In this document: one piece after another, positions 35,901-50,900 of the stretch
How positions within the stretch are numbered: position 1 is the first letter of the stretch
Layout: every line of letters starts with the position of its first letter
NCBI GenBank assembly: GCA_000149265.1
Contig: CH003386.1
Location: 377,989 to 441,988 of the forward strand
Source of the DNA: Ciona savignyi
Lineage: Eukaryota > Chordata > Ascidiacea > Phlebobranchia > Cionidae
Direction of reading: 5' to 3'
Length of the DNA stretch: 64,000 nt
Notes under the pieces: generated by a model
What the model saw: the letters and a program-made list of their open reading frames with translations, nothing else
Database searches by the model: none
What the model was told of the DNA's origin: nothing
Translations under genes and position numbers: made by a program

Positions 35901-38900
35901 CGCTAAAAGAATCTACCGTAAAGCTTAAATTTTTAAATTAATTGAGTGCCCTCTTTAAAAGACATGTTTTTAAGTAACAACAACCTTAAATGGAATTAAA
36001 ACATTTCCACCCACCATCACAGCGCGGTACAGGGTGTGACCATTCCCCATTGTCCATGCAGCTGGCTTGTGCATTGCCCACTACCTGGTAGCCTGGTATG
36101 CAGGAGTAGGTGATAACCTCACCAAATCGGTACCTGAACTGGTTGCTTGGGGCGACCGAACCCCTGGTGGGTGGGGTTGGAACGGGGCATGTGATTACTG
36201 CAGAAAAAAAGGAAAATTAAATGTTGAACTTTATATTAATTTAAGATACAGATAAAAACTGGCTCCTAGTGAAAACACTGATAAAAACTAGCTCCTCATT
36301 TGGTTAATAAAATAAATTAAGTAATTTTAGTCCGAAAATTAAAATAGAATTTTTATTTCTAGCTTTGGCTCTATATTACTTTGGTAGCAATATATTTGTT
36401 TAGTGAAAAAATTAATTGCTTTAAAAGAAACAACACCATACCTAATAGATGAACCCCTGGTTCCTGGTACAATATGAAATGAGAAAAATAACTTACAAAC
36501 ACATGAATCTCCTTGAGCTTGATGTCCATGGGGACAACTACATTGGAAGCTTCCCTCAGTATTGGAGCAGGTGGCGGTTTGATGGCACGGGTTTGAATTC
36601 ACGCATTCGTTTACATCTAAAATTAATTAAAACATAAAAGACTTATTAACATACTTTAGATATTCAGTTGACATAAATTAATAAAGATTTTTGTCTTTGA
36701 CACAATTGGTGATTGGGTGCTACCATTGAACTTAAGGAAAGGAAATAAATCTAAATACACAACGATTATTTTTACTACAGGGTTAATAAATGTTATAATT
36801 GATTTTGACAACCCATGAGGTTTTATTTGGCAAGGGCAAAATTTGTAAAAAAGTTTTCCACTGAACAAGTTACATCCCCACATCCTACCTCTGCAAGTAG
36901 GTGGTTGTGAACTCCACTGCCCAGTATCCATGCACCTTGCTCTACGCTGGCCTAGCAGTGCGTACCCACCATCACATGAATATGTGACAATATCACCCAC
37001 CACCCATGTTGTTTTACCCCCATCGTCTAAACTTCCACGGTGGGGTAGACCAGGTCTGTTGCATGAAATGCCTGTAAAACAAAAGTGGAACATTTTTTCT
37101 TCTATGACTAATTTAATTTTTTTCTCCTATTATATTTAAATAAGAAAATATAATATTCTAATGTATTAAGATGTTAGATTTTGTTATTGGTTGAATACAA
37201 GCTTAAACGTATCATCCAGTTAAGATATATGACTATGAATAAATTCAAAAAATAAAGTACAAATTTTATAGATGTCCAAATAAGTAACATTGTACATGCT
37301 TAATGTTGAATACTCACGTCTACAATTTACACCATCTCCAAAGTAGCCCACATTGCAAGTACATCGGTAACTACCAACGTTATTTTCGCATCGAGCATTT
37401 TGGTCGCATGGGCTGTTTTGACTTAAACATTCATTAAAATCTGAAAAAGATCAGATTTTAATTATTAGAATGCAATTGATTTATTTTCCTTGGCTGTTTC
37501 TTTGCTCCTTTAAATGTGTAATTTGTATTATTTTGATATGTGAGGAAAGATAAAAGAATATACCCACAATTGTAAATAGTATTATTTATTTATTCTAACA
37601 ATTAGCAAGGTTATAATAAATGTTATATTTTTAATTTTATTATAAATATACATTATAAATATGTTTCACCTGTGCAAGTGGGGTTCTGTAGTGACCAATG
37701 CCCATTGTTTTGGCAGGTGGCAGTGCTTTCCCCAACTATCCTATAACCCTGGTTACATTGGAACTGAATGGTGATGCCGACATACCATCGCGGGGCACTG
37801 CGTGGGGTGTAGAATCCCTGGTTCGGATTCACTGGTGGGTTGCAACTTACCTCTGTGGATGATAGAATAATTAAAATAAATTTGAGTTTACATATCTTTG
37901 AAAATCGAAAAATTTAGATATATCTTATAAAGTTGTTAAGATAGTGAATCCTAAAGGTAATATACAGATTGTTAGATATTAACAAAATCATATAAAGAAA
38001 AACAGTATATATTATACTCTGGATGAATTGTAAAAACAAACGCTAAAAACATGAAATTGTATGTAATTTGAAGAATTCTTAGTAAGTTTTTTGAAGAATA
38101 ATACATGCAATTATTATATTAAAATAGTTATTTTTCATAATAAAGTAACGTTTTAAAACAATTTATAATATAAAACTTTTACATTTTTTTAAACTTTAGA
38201 CTGTTTTTAAAGTTATCTAGTATTGTTAACCTATTAATAGGCTTCATCTGCCTTTAAAAGTGGCTTTGTGTGTATTGCTGTGTGTCACACTATTTACTTT
38301 TTTCATCTAATTAAGTTATTTATTTTTATTGTTTTCAGATTTAAATAATTCCAAACCTTGGCAATGTTGACCAGATCCAGAATACCCAGTGTTGCAAGTA
38401 CAGCGATAACCACCAGCGATATTTGTGCATGTAGCATGTGCATGGCAGTCATGACTCTCCTGGCACTCATTGATATCTGGTAGAGAAAATGCAACTAAAT
38501 AAAATATTTTGTTTGGGGAAATGATAAAGCTGTTTGGAAAATAAACTTAATAAGAAAAAAATGTTTTTAGGTAACCAAATAAACTTTAAATTAAAAAAAA
38601 CTAAATAACGGAGATGATAGAAAATAGTTAATATCATAGAAAATTAATATTGGATGAATGCAGTATAAATATAAAATGCTTAAAATTTCAAGTTTTCTTT
38701 AATTGTTATTCTACAAAACTGCAAAATTGACAATCTCAATAGTTTACAATCAAGCACTACAATCACCTTGACAAGTTGGTAACTGAGCTGGAACCCATGA
38801 ACCATCCTGCTGGCAAGTGACAGTGCCATCTCCTGTGATCCTATACCCGCTCTTACACGAGTATGTGACCACTGAGTCCTTCGCGTATCGTTGCCTATTG

Positions 38901-41900
38901 CTTGGTGAGTAGGTGGCTTGTAGCACAGTGGGTGGGAGACCACATGCAGGTCCTGTGGGAGAGGGGAACGTTTTTATAAAAAGCAATGGAAGTGTGTCTC
39001 ATATTAGGAGAAAATTGGTTTAAATACAGAGTTTTGGGATTCAATCATGTTTTGTTGTTGTTGTTTTTTGCTTTATTGTTACATATGACAATATTTTAAA
39101 TTCACATATTTTTAGATGTGCAATTTTTATGTAAATAAGAGATGTATAAATGCCTTATTCAAAAATGAGATTTAAATACAACCAGTCACTTTTAAGTAAT
39201 ATCAAAACTGTTGAAATCTTACTTTCACAGAAGCTTCCATCCCCGCTGTATCCAGCATTACATGCGCAGTTGTAGCCTCCAATGGTGTTGGTGCAAGTGG
39301 CGTGTTGGTGGCATGGCTGGTTGAATGGGTCACTACATTCGTTCGTGTCTGGTGTGATCCAAGGTTTAAAAATTTTAAACACAAGATTTATAAATCAAAT
39401 AAATTATATGCATACAGTAAAATTAATATACACCGCAGATCTGTGATAATACTTTTGTCTGATCATTACCCATGGGATAGCATTCCCTTTGGCATTAGGC
39501 AGCTATTCTAATGATGGCCTGGGCAATAACTCTTTCTTACATATTCTGGAGGTAATTTAACGATTGTCGGTTTGACAAATCTTCCCATTTTTCCAGTCAG
39601 AAGGATAAAACATAAAAAAAACATTTCTACCTTCGCATGTTGGCGGATCACTTGACCAGTTTTCAGTGTTAAGGCAGGTCAGTAGAGCAGGCCCTCGTAG
39701 AGTGTAGCCACTATTGCAGAAATAGCGTATCTCAACACCAGCGCCGTACACACGCAATGTTCTTGGAGCAAATCGTCCATTAGCTATGCTTGGAGGGACT
39801 GGGCATGTCACACCTGTAAGAAAGGGGTTTAAAAAGTTAAAGACACTTTTACATTGGTATAAAATATCGGGTTATAATTATGTCCATTAAAAAACCATGT
39901 AAAGAAACATAAACTAATATTATTATTTTTATTATTATTACTACAATAATGCAGATATTCTTAAAGGATAAACTCACCAGTGCAGAATATTCCATTGCCA
40001 ACAAAGCCAGTGTTACAAGTGCAAGTGAATGATCCAGGAGTGTTAACACATGTTGCTTGTCGTGAGCATATTCTTCCATGTGGAGTGCATTCATCATCAT
40101 CTGACAAGTTGGTTGGTTTAAATTTAAAATATATATGGGCTCATTTTTTATCCAGTTGTAGTTGGTTGAAATGTCTAACTTATACCTTAGTGTCACAGTC
40201 AGGTTGTCTTTTACTCTAGTGATAGGTAAACTTTTACACATGTTAATTAATCCCTTTGAATTTCAACAATGACCACAAGATACTTCCCTGGTCTTGTATG
40301 TGTTTTTTTAATATTCCTTAGCTGTGGTAAATTTACAAGTTGTGAAAAAAAACCTGGTTCTGGACACCAATAATCTGATGTTTTCCCTTCTTATAACAAC
40401 CAAGTTTTCCCACATAGAATAAAACACAGAAAATCAGATATATAAATCATGTGCATATTTCGCAAAAAAAGCAGTTTAAGACACTATTATGCCTTTTCTT
40501 TATTTTAAAATAAAGAAGTGTCAATCCCAACAGCTACCTGTACAGGTTGGTTCCGCACTTGACCACAGCCCATTGTTTTGGCAAGTTAAGACGGATGACC
40601 CATGGGTTCTGTATCCACGACCACAAGTGTATGTGACCTGGTTGCCGGCATTGTACTCGGTCTTTATCGGCAAATAAGTGGCTCCAGTCACACTGTTAGG
40701 TGGGCTACACACCGATCCTGAAAATATTCGGTATTGATTAAAAATAACCAGTGACACAACAGTCTTTTTAAATCGCTTAATTTTTTTTATTATGATAAGA
40801 TACTAGGATGTCAATTAAGGTATAATTATTAGGTGGAATTGACTTGTGGTTTATATATATTTTAGTTAGGGAATTGTGCCTAAAACAATATTAAACTGGT
40901 GTGAAAATCCCATTTTAAAATTTTCTGGTGTTAAAATGTAAGGTCACAAACAAGATTTTCAGCTTACAGCCACACCATCGCTAAAAAAACAAGTTACCAA
41001 TATAATTTCAAATTAAATAAAAACTTACTTCTGCAAATTCTTCCATCTCCATAGTAGCCAATATTGCAAGCGCACTGGTAACTGCCAATGGTGTTGGTAC
41101 ATGTGGCATCAACGCCACAATTGTTTCCAATCACACATTCATCAATGTCTGAAATGTATTATTGAAATATTATACATTAACATACTTAACTCAAATAAAA
41201 GACAATTGTAATTATATTTAAAGTTCTTTTAGAAAATACCCAAACCAGTAAAGTTTTTGGAAATCCAAAACAACTTAAGTACTGCCTTCTATGCATGTAA
41301 TGTGCAGACGAACAAAATAGAAACAAGAAATGTAAAAGGTAGAAAATAGTTTGTACCAGTGCATCGTGGGAAGGGACCAGACCATTCCCCTGTGTTCATG
41401 CATTCGATGGTTGCATCTCTATCCAGGCCATACCCTGTTTCGCATTGGAAAGTAACAGTATCACCCACAGGGTAGGAAGCCACAGTAGGACTGAAACTGC
41501 CGTGCAGAGGCCATGTTGGACGACTGCATCGGATCTCTGTATGGATTTTTTCCAGTTAGATGTAAAAAGAGTTATTATCCCGAGTATTATTATATATAGG
41601 TAATTTACATTGTATTTTAAGTTTTTACTAATACATTTAACAATGTGAAAACCATTTTTGTCATCCCACCTTGACAGTTGATTCCATTTCCTTGGTAACC
41701 ACTGGTACAGGTGCAGGTAAATGAACCAAAAGTATTAGTGCAATCAGCATGTACACTACATGGTTGGTCATTTTCACACTCATCATCGTCTAGAAATTTG
41801 GTTTAAAAAGTTACCAACGGTAAAATATTAAAGCTAAAACACTAAGAATGTGGTAACGCACACATTGTTATCCTTAAGTGTGGGCAAATGGATTGGGCAT

Positions 41901-44900
41901 TAAAGCGTGGGAATTTGTTAAAATACACTTGCAGACACTGCAGTGTATTGTAGTAATTTTGGTGTATTCTAACTGAATTAAAGTAAAGGGGGTTTCCAAA
42001 AACAATTCATATTAACGAAAACAACAAAGTCATGTTAACATTTCAAGATATAGATTGATTTATAAGTCTAGTTTACTACTTTAACGTTTAACTGTTGGTA
42101 AATCTACAGCCAATATACTGGAAACAAATTAAGAAATACAAAAACACCAACCAATGCATTGAGGTGGAACGTTATCCCATGATCCATCAGTGGTGCAAGT
42201 CAATACAGAAGATCCGCTGACCAAGTATCCGTCATTGCATGAATACGTTACCACATCGTTCACCGAATATCGAGCAATTTTCGATGACTGGTGGCGGCCA
42301 TTTTGGATTAGGGCCAACTCTTCGCAAGCCACCTCTGTAAATTAAAAAGATAATGCTTTAAACAATTTACATAGGGAAGTTTTACAAAAAAAATGATTTT
42401 CAAGTTCTCTTAATGCAAAAAGTACAGTTTTATCATCATGCATTTAGACTCAACAATAGAACAGTATGAAATACTATTTTAAGAGTAAACAAAAACATTT
42501 TAGAAATGTTACTGTACCTCTACACAAACTTCCATCCCCGGTGTACCCAGTGTTACATGTGCATTGGAAGCCTGGGCGTAGGTTGGTGCATGTTGCATGT
42601 GGATCGCATGGTTGGTTGAATATATCAGCACACTCGTTAATATCTGAAATTAGTACTTGATGTATTAAGATGTGTAGATATTTTTATGGCAATTTAAAAG
42701 ATTAAAAAAGGTCAATACCTCACTTTCTGAAATCACATTATACAGTTTGTGACATACTCATGCAGATTTAAAATAATCCTTACCTGAACATGTTGGAGGT
42801 AATGAAGTCCACTGCCCACTAGCTTGGCACGTTATACGGTTCGATCCAATCATTTCAAGTCCCACCCCACAAGCATACGTTATCACATCACCAACAATGT
42901 ATTGGGTCTTCTCTCCAGCTCGAATGTCAGCATCGGTATTAGGTGGTGTGGAGCAAGATGATCCTAAAAAGAAAAAGAATAAAAAGTGAGTGCCAGAAAG
43001 GAAAAAGTCAGAAAGAGAAGTGAAAAGGAACCTTTATTTATTGATGCATCATCAGGTGGATAGTTATGTATATTATTTTTAGTTTGTTTAATAAAATAAT
43101 TTTAGTAATAAACTTTAAATTACTCACTTGTGCATTGGTTTCCATTGCCAGTATAGCCAGGGTTACATTGGCATCTGTATGAACCTGGTATATTTTGGCA
43201 ACGTGCATTCTCATCACAGGTATTGGTGCCATCCACACACTCATTGTCATCTAAAAAGTAGTAAAATGAAGAAAAAGGCAAGCGGAATGTGTTGAAGGCA
43301 TTCATTTCAACTCTACAAATCTATATTACATCCTCTGACTTTTTTTTAACAAGACACTACTAAAGTTTTCTTACATAGTAATGGATTTTAATCTAGTATT
43401 ATTCCTAAAGGGACATCATGATGAGTAAAACAATTTTCTAAGATTATCATACAACTCAATGCTCCAAAGCAACCAAAAACTTCTTTTTTAAATACCTCGG
43501 CATGTAGGTTCAGAATTCGACCACAGCGCTGTGTCCAAGCATGTAATAGATGATTCCCCCACAAGCGAATATCCAGAGATGCATTCGAAGGTGACAACTG
43601 CTCCAACAATGTTGCTGCTTGCACTGGATTCGTAAGAACCACTTTGTGGTCTTCTTATATCTCGACATTTAATTTCTGGATTGAAAAAATTTAAAGTTTA
43701 AGGTTACGAAATGAGAGCATTTTCATCTTTTAAATAAATTTGGTTGTTTCTGTATTAATTTACATTAACTGTAATTTTACCATTTTTAAAGTTATTTTAT
43801 TAGTCAAAGATAAATATTTCCCCATAATTATTGCAAATAAAGGATTACAAACTAAACTATTTTTTTTTAATTTTGGTATCTTTCTTTGTAAAATTAAAGA
43901 TGTGTGCTAAAAGCTCTTCAATTTTAACAAGTAATTTTCTGCAGTGTTACCAGGTCAATGTTATACTCCACCGACAACACACCACAAAACTATAACACAG
44001 AGCATGCTAACCTTGACAGAAGCTTCCAGTACCAGTATACCCAGTGTTGCAGGTACATGAATAGCTACCAGGGTTGTTTTGACAGGTTGCATTTGGATCG
44101 CATGGACTCTCTGTTGCCAAGCACTCATCAATGTCTGGAATTATCCACAGGTGTTTATTATGATTGTTCAATTGTACTTTTAACTTCCTATCTCTATTGT
44201 TTGACTTAGGTGTACTACATAATCATAATGTTGCTTAACAATACATTTCTGGTTAAAAATAAATGATGATTTTAAAAATAGATTATATTTTAAAAAAGTT
44301 AAAAATTAGCATATAACATGGGTTAAAACTTGGGATAAATGAGTTTTAAGTTCCAAAGTTCCAATATTGTCTTGGGGAAATAAGAAAAACACTCAAATTG
44401 TAGGTTTATTTTTGTTTCACAAGAATTGAAAACCAAACTATTTCAAAACTAGTTTTTTACCTTCACATGTTGGGAAAGCACTCCATTGTCCAGAATTTTG
44501 ACATGTGACCTGACCAGCACCAATCATGCTGTAGCCAGTAAGGCAGGAGTAGCGGACAAAACTACCAGGAATGTACGCATCGGTTCCCTTGAAAGTGAAG
44601 ATGATTCTTGCGTTGGAAACTTGGTCAGGTTCAACACATTCAATTGCTGGTAAAATATTTGAAAACAATATTATTGTGTTTCACAGTAAAAACAGTGTCA
44701 ATATGATTGAATTAGTTGTATGGATATTTTAGATACCTATCTATTTTATTCATCTGAGCAAGCATTAAGTAAACAATTGGCAAAGAAGACAGGATAAAAA
44801 TATTTCATTGTTTTGCCAAAAATAGAATCCAAAACACCTTACCTGCACAAAACAGTCCATCACCAGAATAGCCAGATCTACATGAACATTCAAATTCGCC

Positions 44901-47900
44901 AGGCAAATTGGTACAGATGGCATTTTGATCACAGGGTCCACTTAGGCATTCATTAGTGTCTGAAAAGTAAAAAAAAAAACATTAAAAAAAATCAGGTTGC
45001 TTTCTAAACTACCGGTGGTTTAAACTTGCATAATAAAAATTCTACATGAACAGTTTTTTAAATGCAGGTCTATAAAAAAAATTCTTAATTTTGTTAGTTA
45101 CCTCTACATGCAGGTGGTGGTGCAGACCATCTGCCGTTTTGTTGGCATTCCGCAGTGTTGCTGCCTGACAGTTGGTAGCCATTGTTGCATGTGTACGCAA
45201 CAGTGTTGCCCAATGTAAAAGGCTTGGTGCTAGTAGTAGATATTGTGCCTTGGGATGGTGCGGTACGGTCTTCACAAGTAATCACTGAAAATCAGATAAA
45301 ACAAAACGGTGAGCTTTACACAATAAATTGAATTTATTAATGATGTTAGAACAATTTATACCAATTTTAAGTGATGTAGAAATTTAAGGTTAAAAGGTAG
45401 CATAGTATGCTAAAAGGTCTAGTACTCCGAGGTTAGGACTAGACAGCTCCTTTGAAATTCTTGACTATATGTGTTTAAGGTACTTATTGGACATTGTCAT
45501 GATACAGTGGCTTTAAAACCGTCAGACAAAAATTTAAGTTATATAAAATGCACTACACACTCCTATACCTTCATAAACCCAAATGCGGAGATAAGGTCAT
45601 TATTTATTCTAGCAATACTTACATGTGCATTGCCTTCCATTTCCATTGTAACCATGGTTACATGAGCAGTCATATCCCCCAACGACATTGCTACACTCTG
45701 CGTTATCGTCACAAAGGTTCAAGTCAGGATGGCTACATTCATCAATATCTGTAATAAATAAGTGATCAAATAAACAACACTTTTTTTACATTTCAGATAG
45801 AGACATTTAATTATTTAAATTTTTTTGTAAATTTGCATATTTGAAAAGAAATCTAAAATTAAAAAAAGAAATTTAAAAACAGCTACCTCGACAAGTAGGC
45901 TCAGTGTCCGACCATTGACCAGAATCCTCACAAGTGATGGACCTCACACCAACTATCTCGTAACCAGGTCTGCACTCGAAAGCAACGCTGCTTCCCACTT
46001 CATAATGAGTGAAAATGATTCGGTCGGTGAGTCTTCCGTTTGTTGGAATGTTGGGTTGGAGACACCGCACAGCTAAATATTAAAAAAAAGAATTGTAAAA
46101 TTTTATACCAAGTCAATGAAATGTAGCTGGTACACTCACGTATGCAAATGCTTCCATCGCCAGAATATCCGTTGTCACAAGCGCATGTATAGCTTCCCTC
46201 TGTGTTGGTGCAAGTAGCTTGACTATGGCATGGACTTGCGTGACTGCTGTCACATTCGTTTATATCTGTGGAAAAAGGAAATAGTTAATAGAAATAGAAA
46301 TAAAAAAACTTAAACATAAAATAACCTAGCTATTCTATGTAACAGATGGAATAAATTACTATCTATAGCCAACGAAATGGGAAAGGAACACAATATTTTA
46401 GAATACTAGGATCCCTCTGTCAGAAGCCAATTGACAAAAGTCAATTTATTATTTTTGGTTTTTCTTTGATGCATTTTTACACTGTTATCCGAAAGATAAT
46501 ACTTTCTATGCCTAAGTAATAAGTTTTTTGGACAAAAAAATTATAATATGGTACAAACGCAGACAGCCTTAAACAGTATTGGAATAAAAAAAGGTAAAAA
46601 CTCTCCGTAGCGAAAATTCCGAAGAACTAAATAATTACCTGAACATGATGGTTCATCGCTGGACCATTGACCAGTAACCATGCATGTAAGCGGGGTTGAG
46701 TCACTTATTGCATAACCATTGTTGCACCTAAACACCGCCACATAGTCCACTCCATATTCCTCACGAGAATTACTGATGAAGCCATTGCTGGGCGCGGTTA
46801 AGCTTGAACAAGTTATTCCTGGAAATATATATAAAACAAATTATATTTTAAGCATTTCACTAATACAAAACACTAAATGAAAGTTCTGGATTTAACTAAT
46901 AAATTTTGTATTACTTTAGCTGAAATTGATACATTTTCTATAGAATGACAATTAATCTGTTAATCCAGTTAATTTTGTCCCATCGTACATATATATTTTT
47001 TTGTCCAAATAGACAATTTATGTTTTCTGTTATGCAGTGTAAACCAAAAGTTGTTAATTTTAACATTGCGATGTATATTTCACCCAAGGTTAGCGTAACT
47101 CTTTTATTTCAATAGAGGTTCTATTAGATGGCTTCGCAACACAACATTTGTTAAGTTTTATTAATAAAAAGATCTCACAAATATCCATAAGTCGACTTAA
47201 ACTTAAAGCAGAATCCAATAATAATGTAAATTATCTAAGTAAAAGAAATAATGTACTCACGTGTACAGGATAAAATTCCAATCCCCACTATATCCCACAT
47301 TACATGTGCATACAAATGTACCACCACGGTTGCTGCATGCCGCATCAGTGTGGCACGGGTTGTCACGGCACTCGTCCACGTCTGTTGAATCAAAGAGAAA
47401 TTTTTGAAAAAATGAAGTGCGAAAGAAAGTAATATAATATACATAATGAGAAAATGTCTTATAACAAGATTCGTAAGAATCCTATGTATCGACCATTGGG
47501 GTAGCCAGTCTAGAAGTTATTAAACCAACCAGTTTGATATTACAAGGTTTGAGTAATGTCTGAAAATTTTTGAAAAAGCATAGGCAAAACATCTTAATTT
47601 GGATCATTATATTAAAACAAACTAGACATCTGTGTAAGCTTACAATCAGAAACTGATATTTAAAATATAGGATACATTTTCATATCCAGTTCTAGTCAAT
47701 ATGCTACTGTCAGAGAACATATCAAAGCATTCATATTATTCTTTCTCACCTGTGCAAACTGGTGGGAAGTCTGAATATCGGCCAGTAGACAGGCAAGTAA
47801 TGGTGTTGGAGCCTTGCAAGTTGTAGCCGTCATCACATTGGTATTCCACTTGGTCTCCAAACTCATATGTGCTTTGTGGGCTTAATATGCTGGCATGTCT

Positions 47901-50900
47901 GGGCACTATTGGGTCACCACATCTTATTTCTGTGGGGATTAAAGTTTAAATAGTAATATAACATTTTGATGTAGGTATTTTTCAAAGTGGGTAGTTTTTT
48001 CCTGGTTTAATCTTCACTCTCATTAGCAGTTCTGTCTCTGGGCAAGATACTTAATGCATGTTGCACCACACAGTCATTTAAACTGATTTTAAAAAGAATA
48101 TTTCAAAACGAACTAAATAGAAAAAAACTTCAAACTTACTGCTGCATTGTGCACCATTTCCTTCGTATCCAGTGTTGCATGTACATCTATAATCTCCGAT
48201 AAAGTTTTGACACTCCGCATTTTCATGGCATGGGCTGCTCCCAACTTCACATTCGTTAATATCTGGGGCAAGATTATATCATATTTAGTGCTTGATTTAT
48301 TTTTAATGTTATTATTTATTTATACAACCATTTGCAGGCAAATAAACTCTAGTGAAGTGTTAAAGAACTTGCTACAACAATATCAAATCTAAGTCAAATG
48401 TAATTTTCTTAATCAAGTACAATAAAGGGCAGAATTAGGAAATAAAAAAAAATAGTGTCAGAATGACACCCAATACCAGTAAATGTAAAACCAGATAAGT
48501 CTATTAAATCTCATTGTAACAAAACTATTTAAATAAACGTAAAATTTTCCTGTCAACATACCGACACAGGACGGCTCAGTACCAGACCATGCCCCAGTGT
48601 CGTCGCAAGTTAAACTCTCCTCTCCGTTGATGCTGTACCCAGGATTGCAGGTGAATGTGGCAACGGTCCCGATTATGCTACCATCCAGTGACAAGGAGAA
48701 AGTTCCGTGTCGCGGGCTCAGTAGGTTTCGGCAAGTAATTTCTAAAAAACAATGATATTTTTAATGGCTGGATGTGTATTTGTCATTGATGCTGGATATC
48801 AAAATCGAACAGTGTATCTGCAGTTACCAAATCTATTACAGATGCTATTACAGTGTAGTTCAGTCAGTATAGTTTTGGGCGACCATTCCATGAGATCAAT
48901 GCCCGTAAAATACCTTTTCCAGGAAAACATGCTTATAACGTGCAGTTTTTAACTAAATTCAACTTTTCGAAATAAAATGCTTTAAAGTTTTTATATGTTT
49001 CTGTAAAACTACATAATATTATATCTTAATATCAACCCAGAATCCATTTAAAGACTTCCGAAGGCGGAAACCACACTAGAAGTGCTTTGATGCAAATAAA
49101 AGAACTTACACCTGCAAATCTATCACTTACCTTCGCAGAAAAAGCCAGACCCAGAGTATCCACTGTTGCAGTTGCAAGTGAAACTACCCACAGTATTCTG
49201 ACAACTTGCATTTGGATTGCACGGACTTGTTGTAGCGGCACATTCATCAATGTCTGAAATCAAAATTGAGAACTTTTAAAACGGCAGTAAGTTAATAATA
49301 TTAAAGTGTTGATGGATGTGTCATTTCTAATTTGTATCCTCAAAAGTAGAAAAATGCATACTAAAGGGTTTAAACATGGTTATCATTAAATAAACCTAAA
49401 CAAATGGAAATCTAAGAAATTTATTATTATTATTAAGAAAAAACAACTGTTTTGTTGCCGAGGTAATTTGACCTATGCTTTTAAAAACTACATTGGAGTG
49501 ATGCTTTGTTAGACTACATAAAACGCCTTCGTATTGCCATTCCCCCAAACGGGTTTAATGTGGTGATTCAGAAATTGACTAGCTGACTACATTACTATTT
49601 TTATAGCTGTTTTCAAATAAATTTATGCAGAACTTCGAGGAATTGTGAAAATAAAAGAGCTACTTTTGGTCAGAGTGTAATAAACTTAAATGTTGTGAAC
49701 TAAAAAACCCTTTTTACCATTGCAAGTTGGGAATTCAGAAGACCACTGCCCGGTCTCCGAACATGTCAGTTCATTAGCACCTTCCATCTCGAAACCATGG
49801 TTGCACCTGTACCTGACCACACTTCCCCTTATGAACCCGATGGTGCCGGCAAATGTGAACACAATGCGGCCATTGTCAATTTGTACTGGGTCTGTGCACT
49901 GGATCACTATGAAAATATGAATAAGAAATAATGATAAAATTGGATTGATGTGTGACTTCTATCCTGGCAGGCAGGGAAATCCATATTAAAGCATGTATAC
50001 ATGGTAAATGTCTGATCACTTGTGCCAACGATCCAGTTGCCGAAGCTATTGTAGTATGTTTTATATATAATTAAGACTTTAGGCTGCAGCTATTTTGGTT
50101 AAACCCATTAAACCAGAGTTTTTAGGAAAATTCTGCCAATGCCTGACCCATAGACACAACCAACCACAAGCCACCGGCAACAACATTTTTAGTTTTATTG
50201 ATTAACCATTATTTATCTAACAATATTTTTTAAAAAATAATTTCTAACAAACGTGAAACAAAGCATTTATCAAGATTTTAATTTTTAACTTACAGCTGCA
50301 AGTTTGTCCATCACCGGAATATCCATCGATACAAACGCATTGAAAGCTTCCCTCCATGTTGTTGCATATGGCGTTCTCACCACATGGGTTGCGTGCGCAC
50401 TCATTTACATCTGGGAGGTTTTTAATTTTAGTCGGAGCAAATTGGATATGATGATACTTTAGTCGCAGCGATTAGGCAGTAATTATTGCACAGGTGCCAT
50501 CAGATAAATTAATCCTACAATTAGTACAATATACAAAAATCTTAATTACCTAAATTAAGGCATTCTTTCCATAATTCAAATGTGCATATTCAATCAAGAA
50601 CTTATGCGGCTTTGGAGTGCCAAAGATATTTTTTATGAATTTTGTATCCACATAGGTTTGGTAGATTAGGTAAATGCAGTGTAAAACTGCAGAATGAAAC
50701 TGCATTGTGAAAACCGGGCACCTTTCAATTCTTGCGGTCAGTGTCTTATTAAGCGCCGTTTGCTAGTATACTTAATAAGATAAAAAAAGGATAAAAATAC
50801 CCACCGATACATAAAGGCGTTCCAGAGGTCCAGAAGCCATTTTCTTGGCAGGTTGCACTAGTGAAGCCACGCACTGTGTATCCATCATTGCAAGTGTATG

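Noticed and set aside
45042-45275. Overlapping minus-strand frames in CCP and EGF exons, such as here and at 43388-43642
   Set aside because: These are alternative-frame shadows of CCP23 and CCP25; only the listed frame keeps the cysteine pattern and splice phase.
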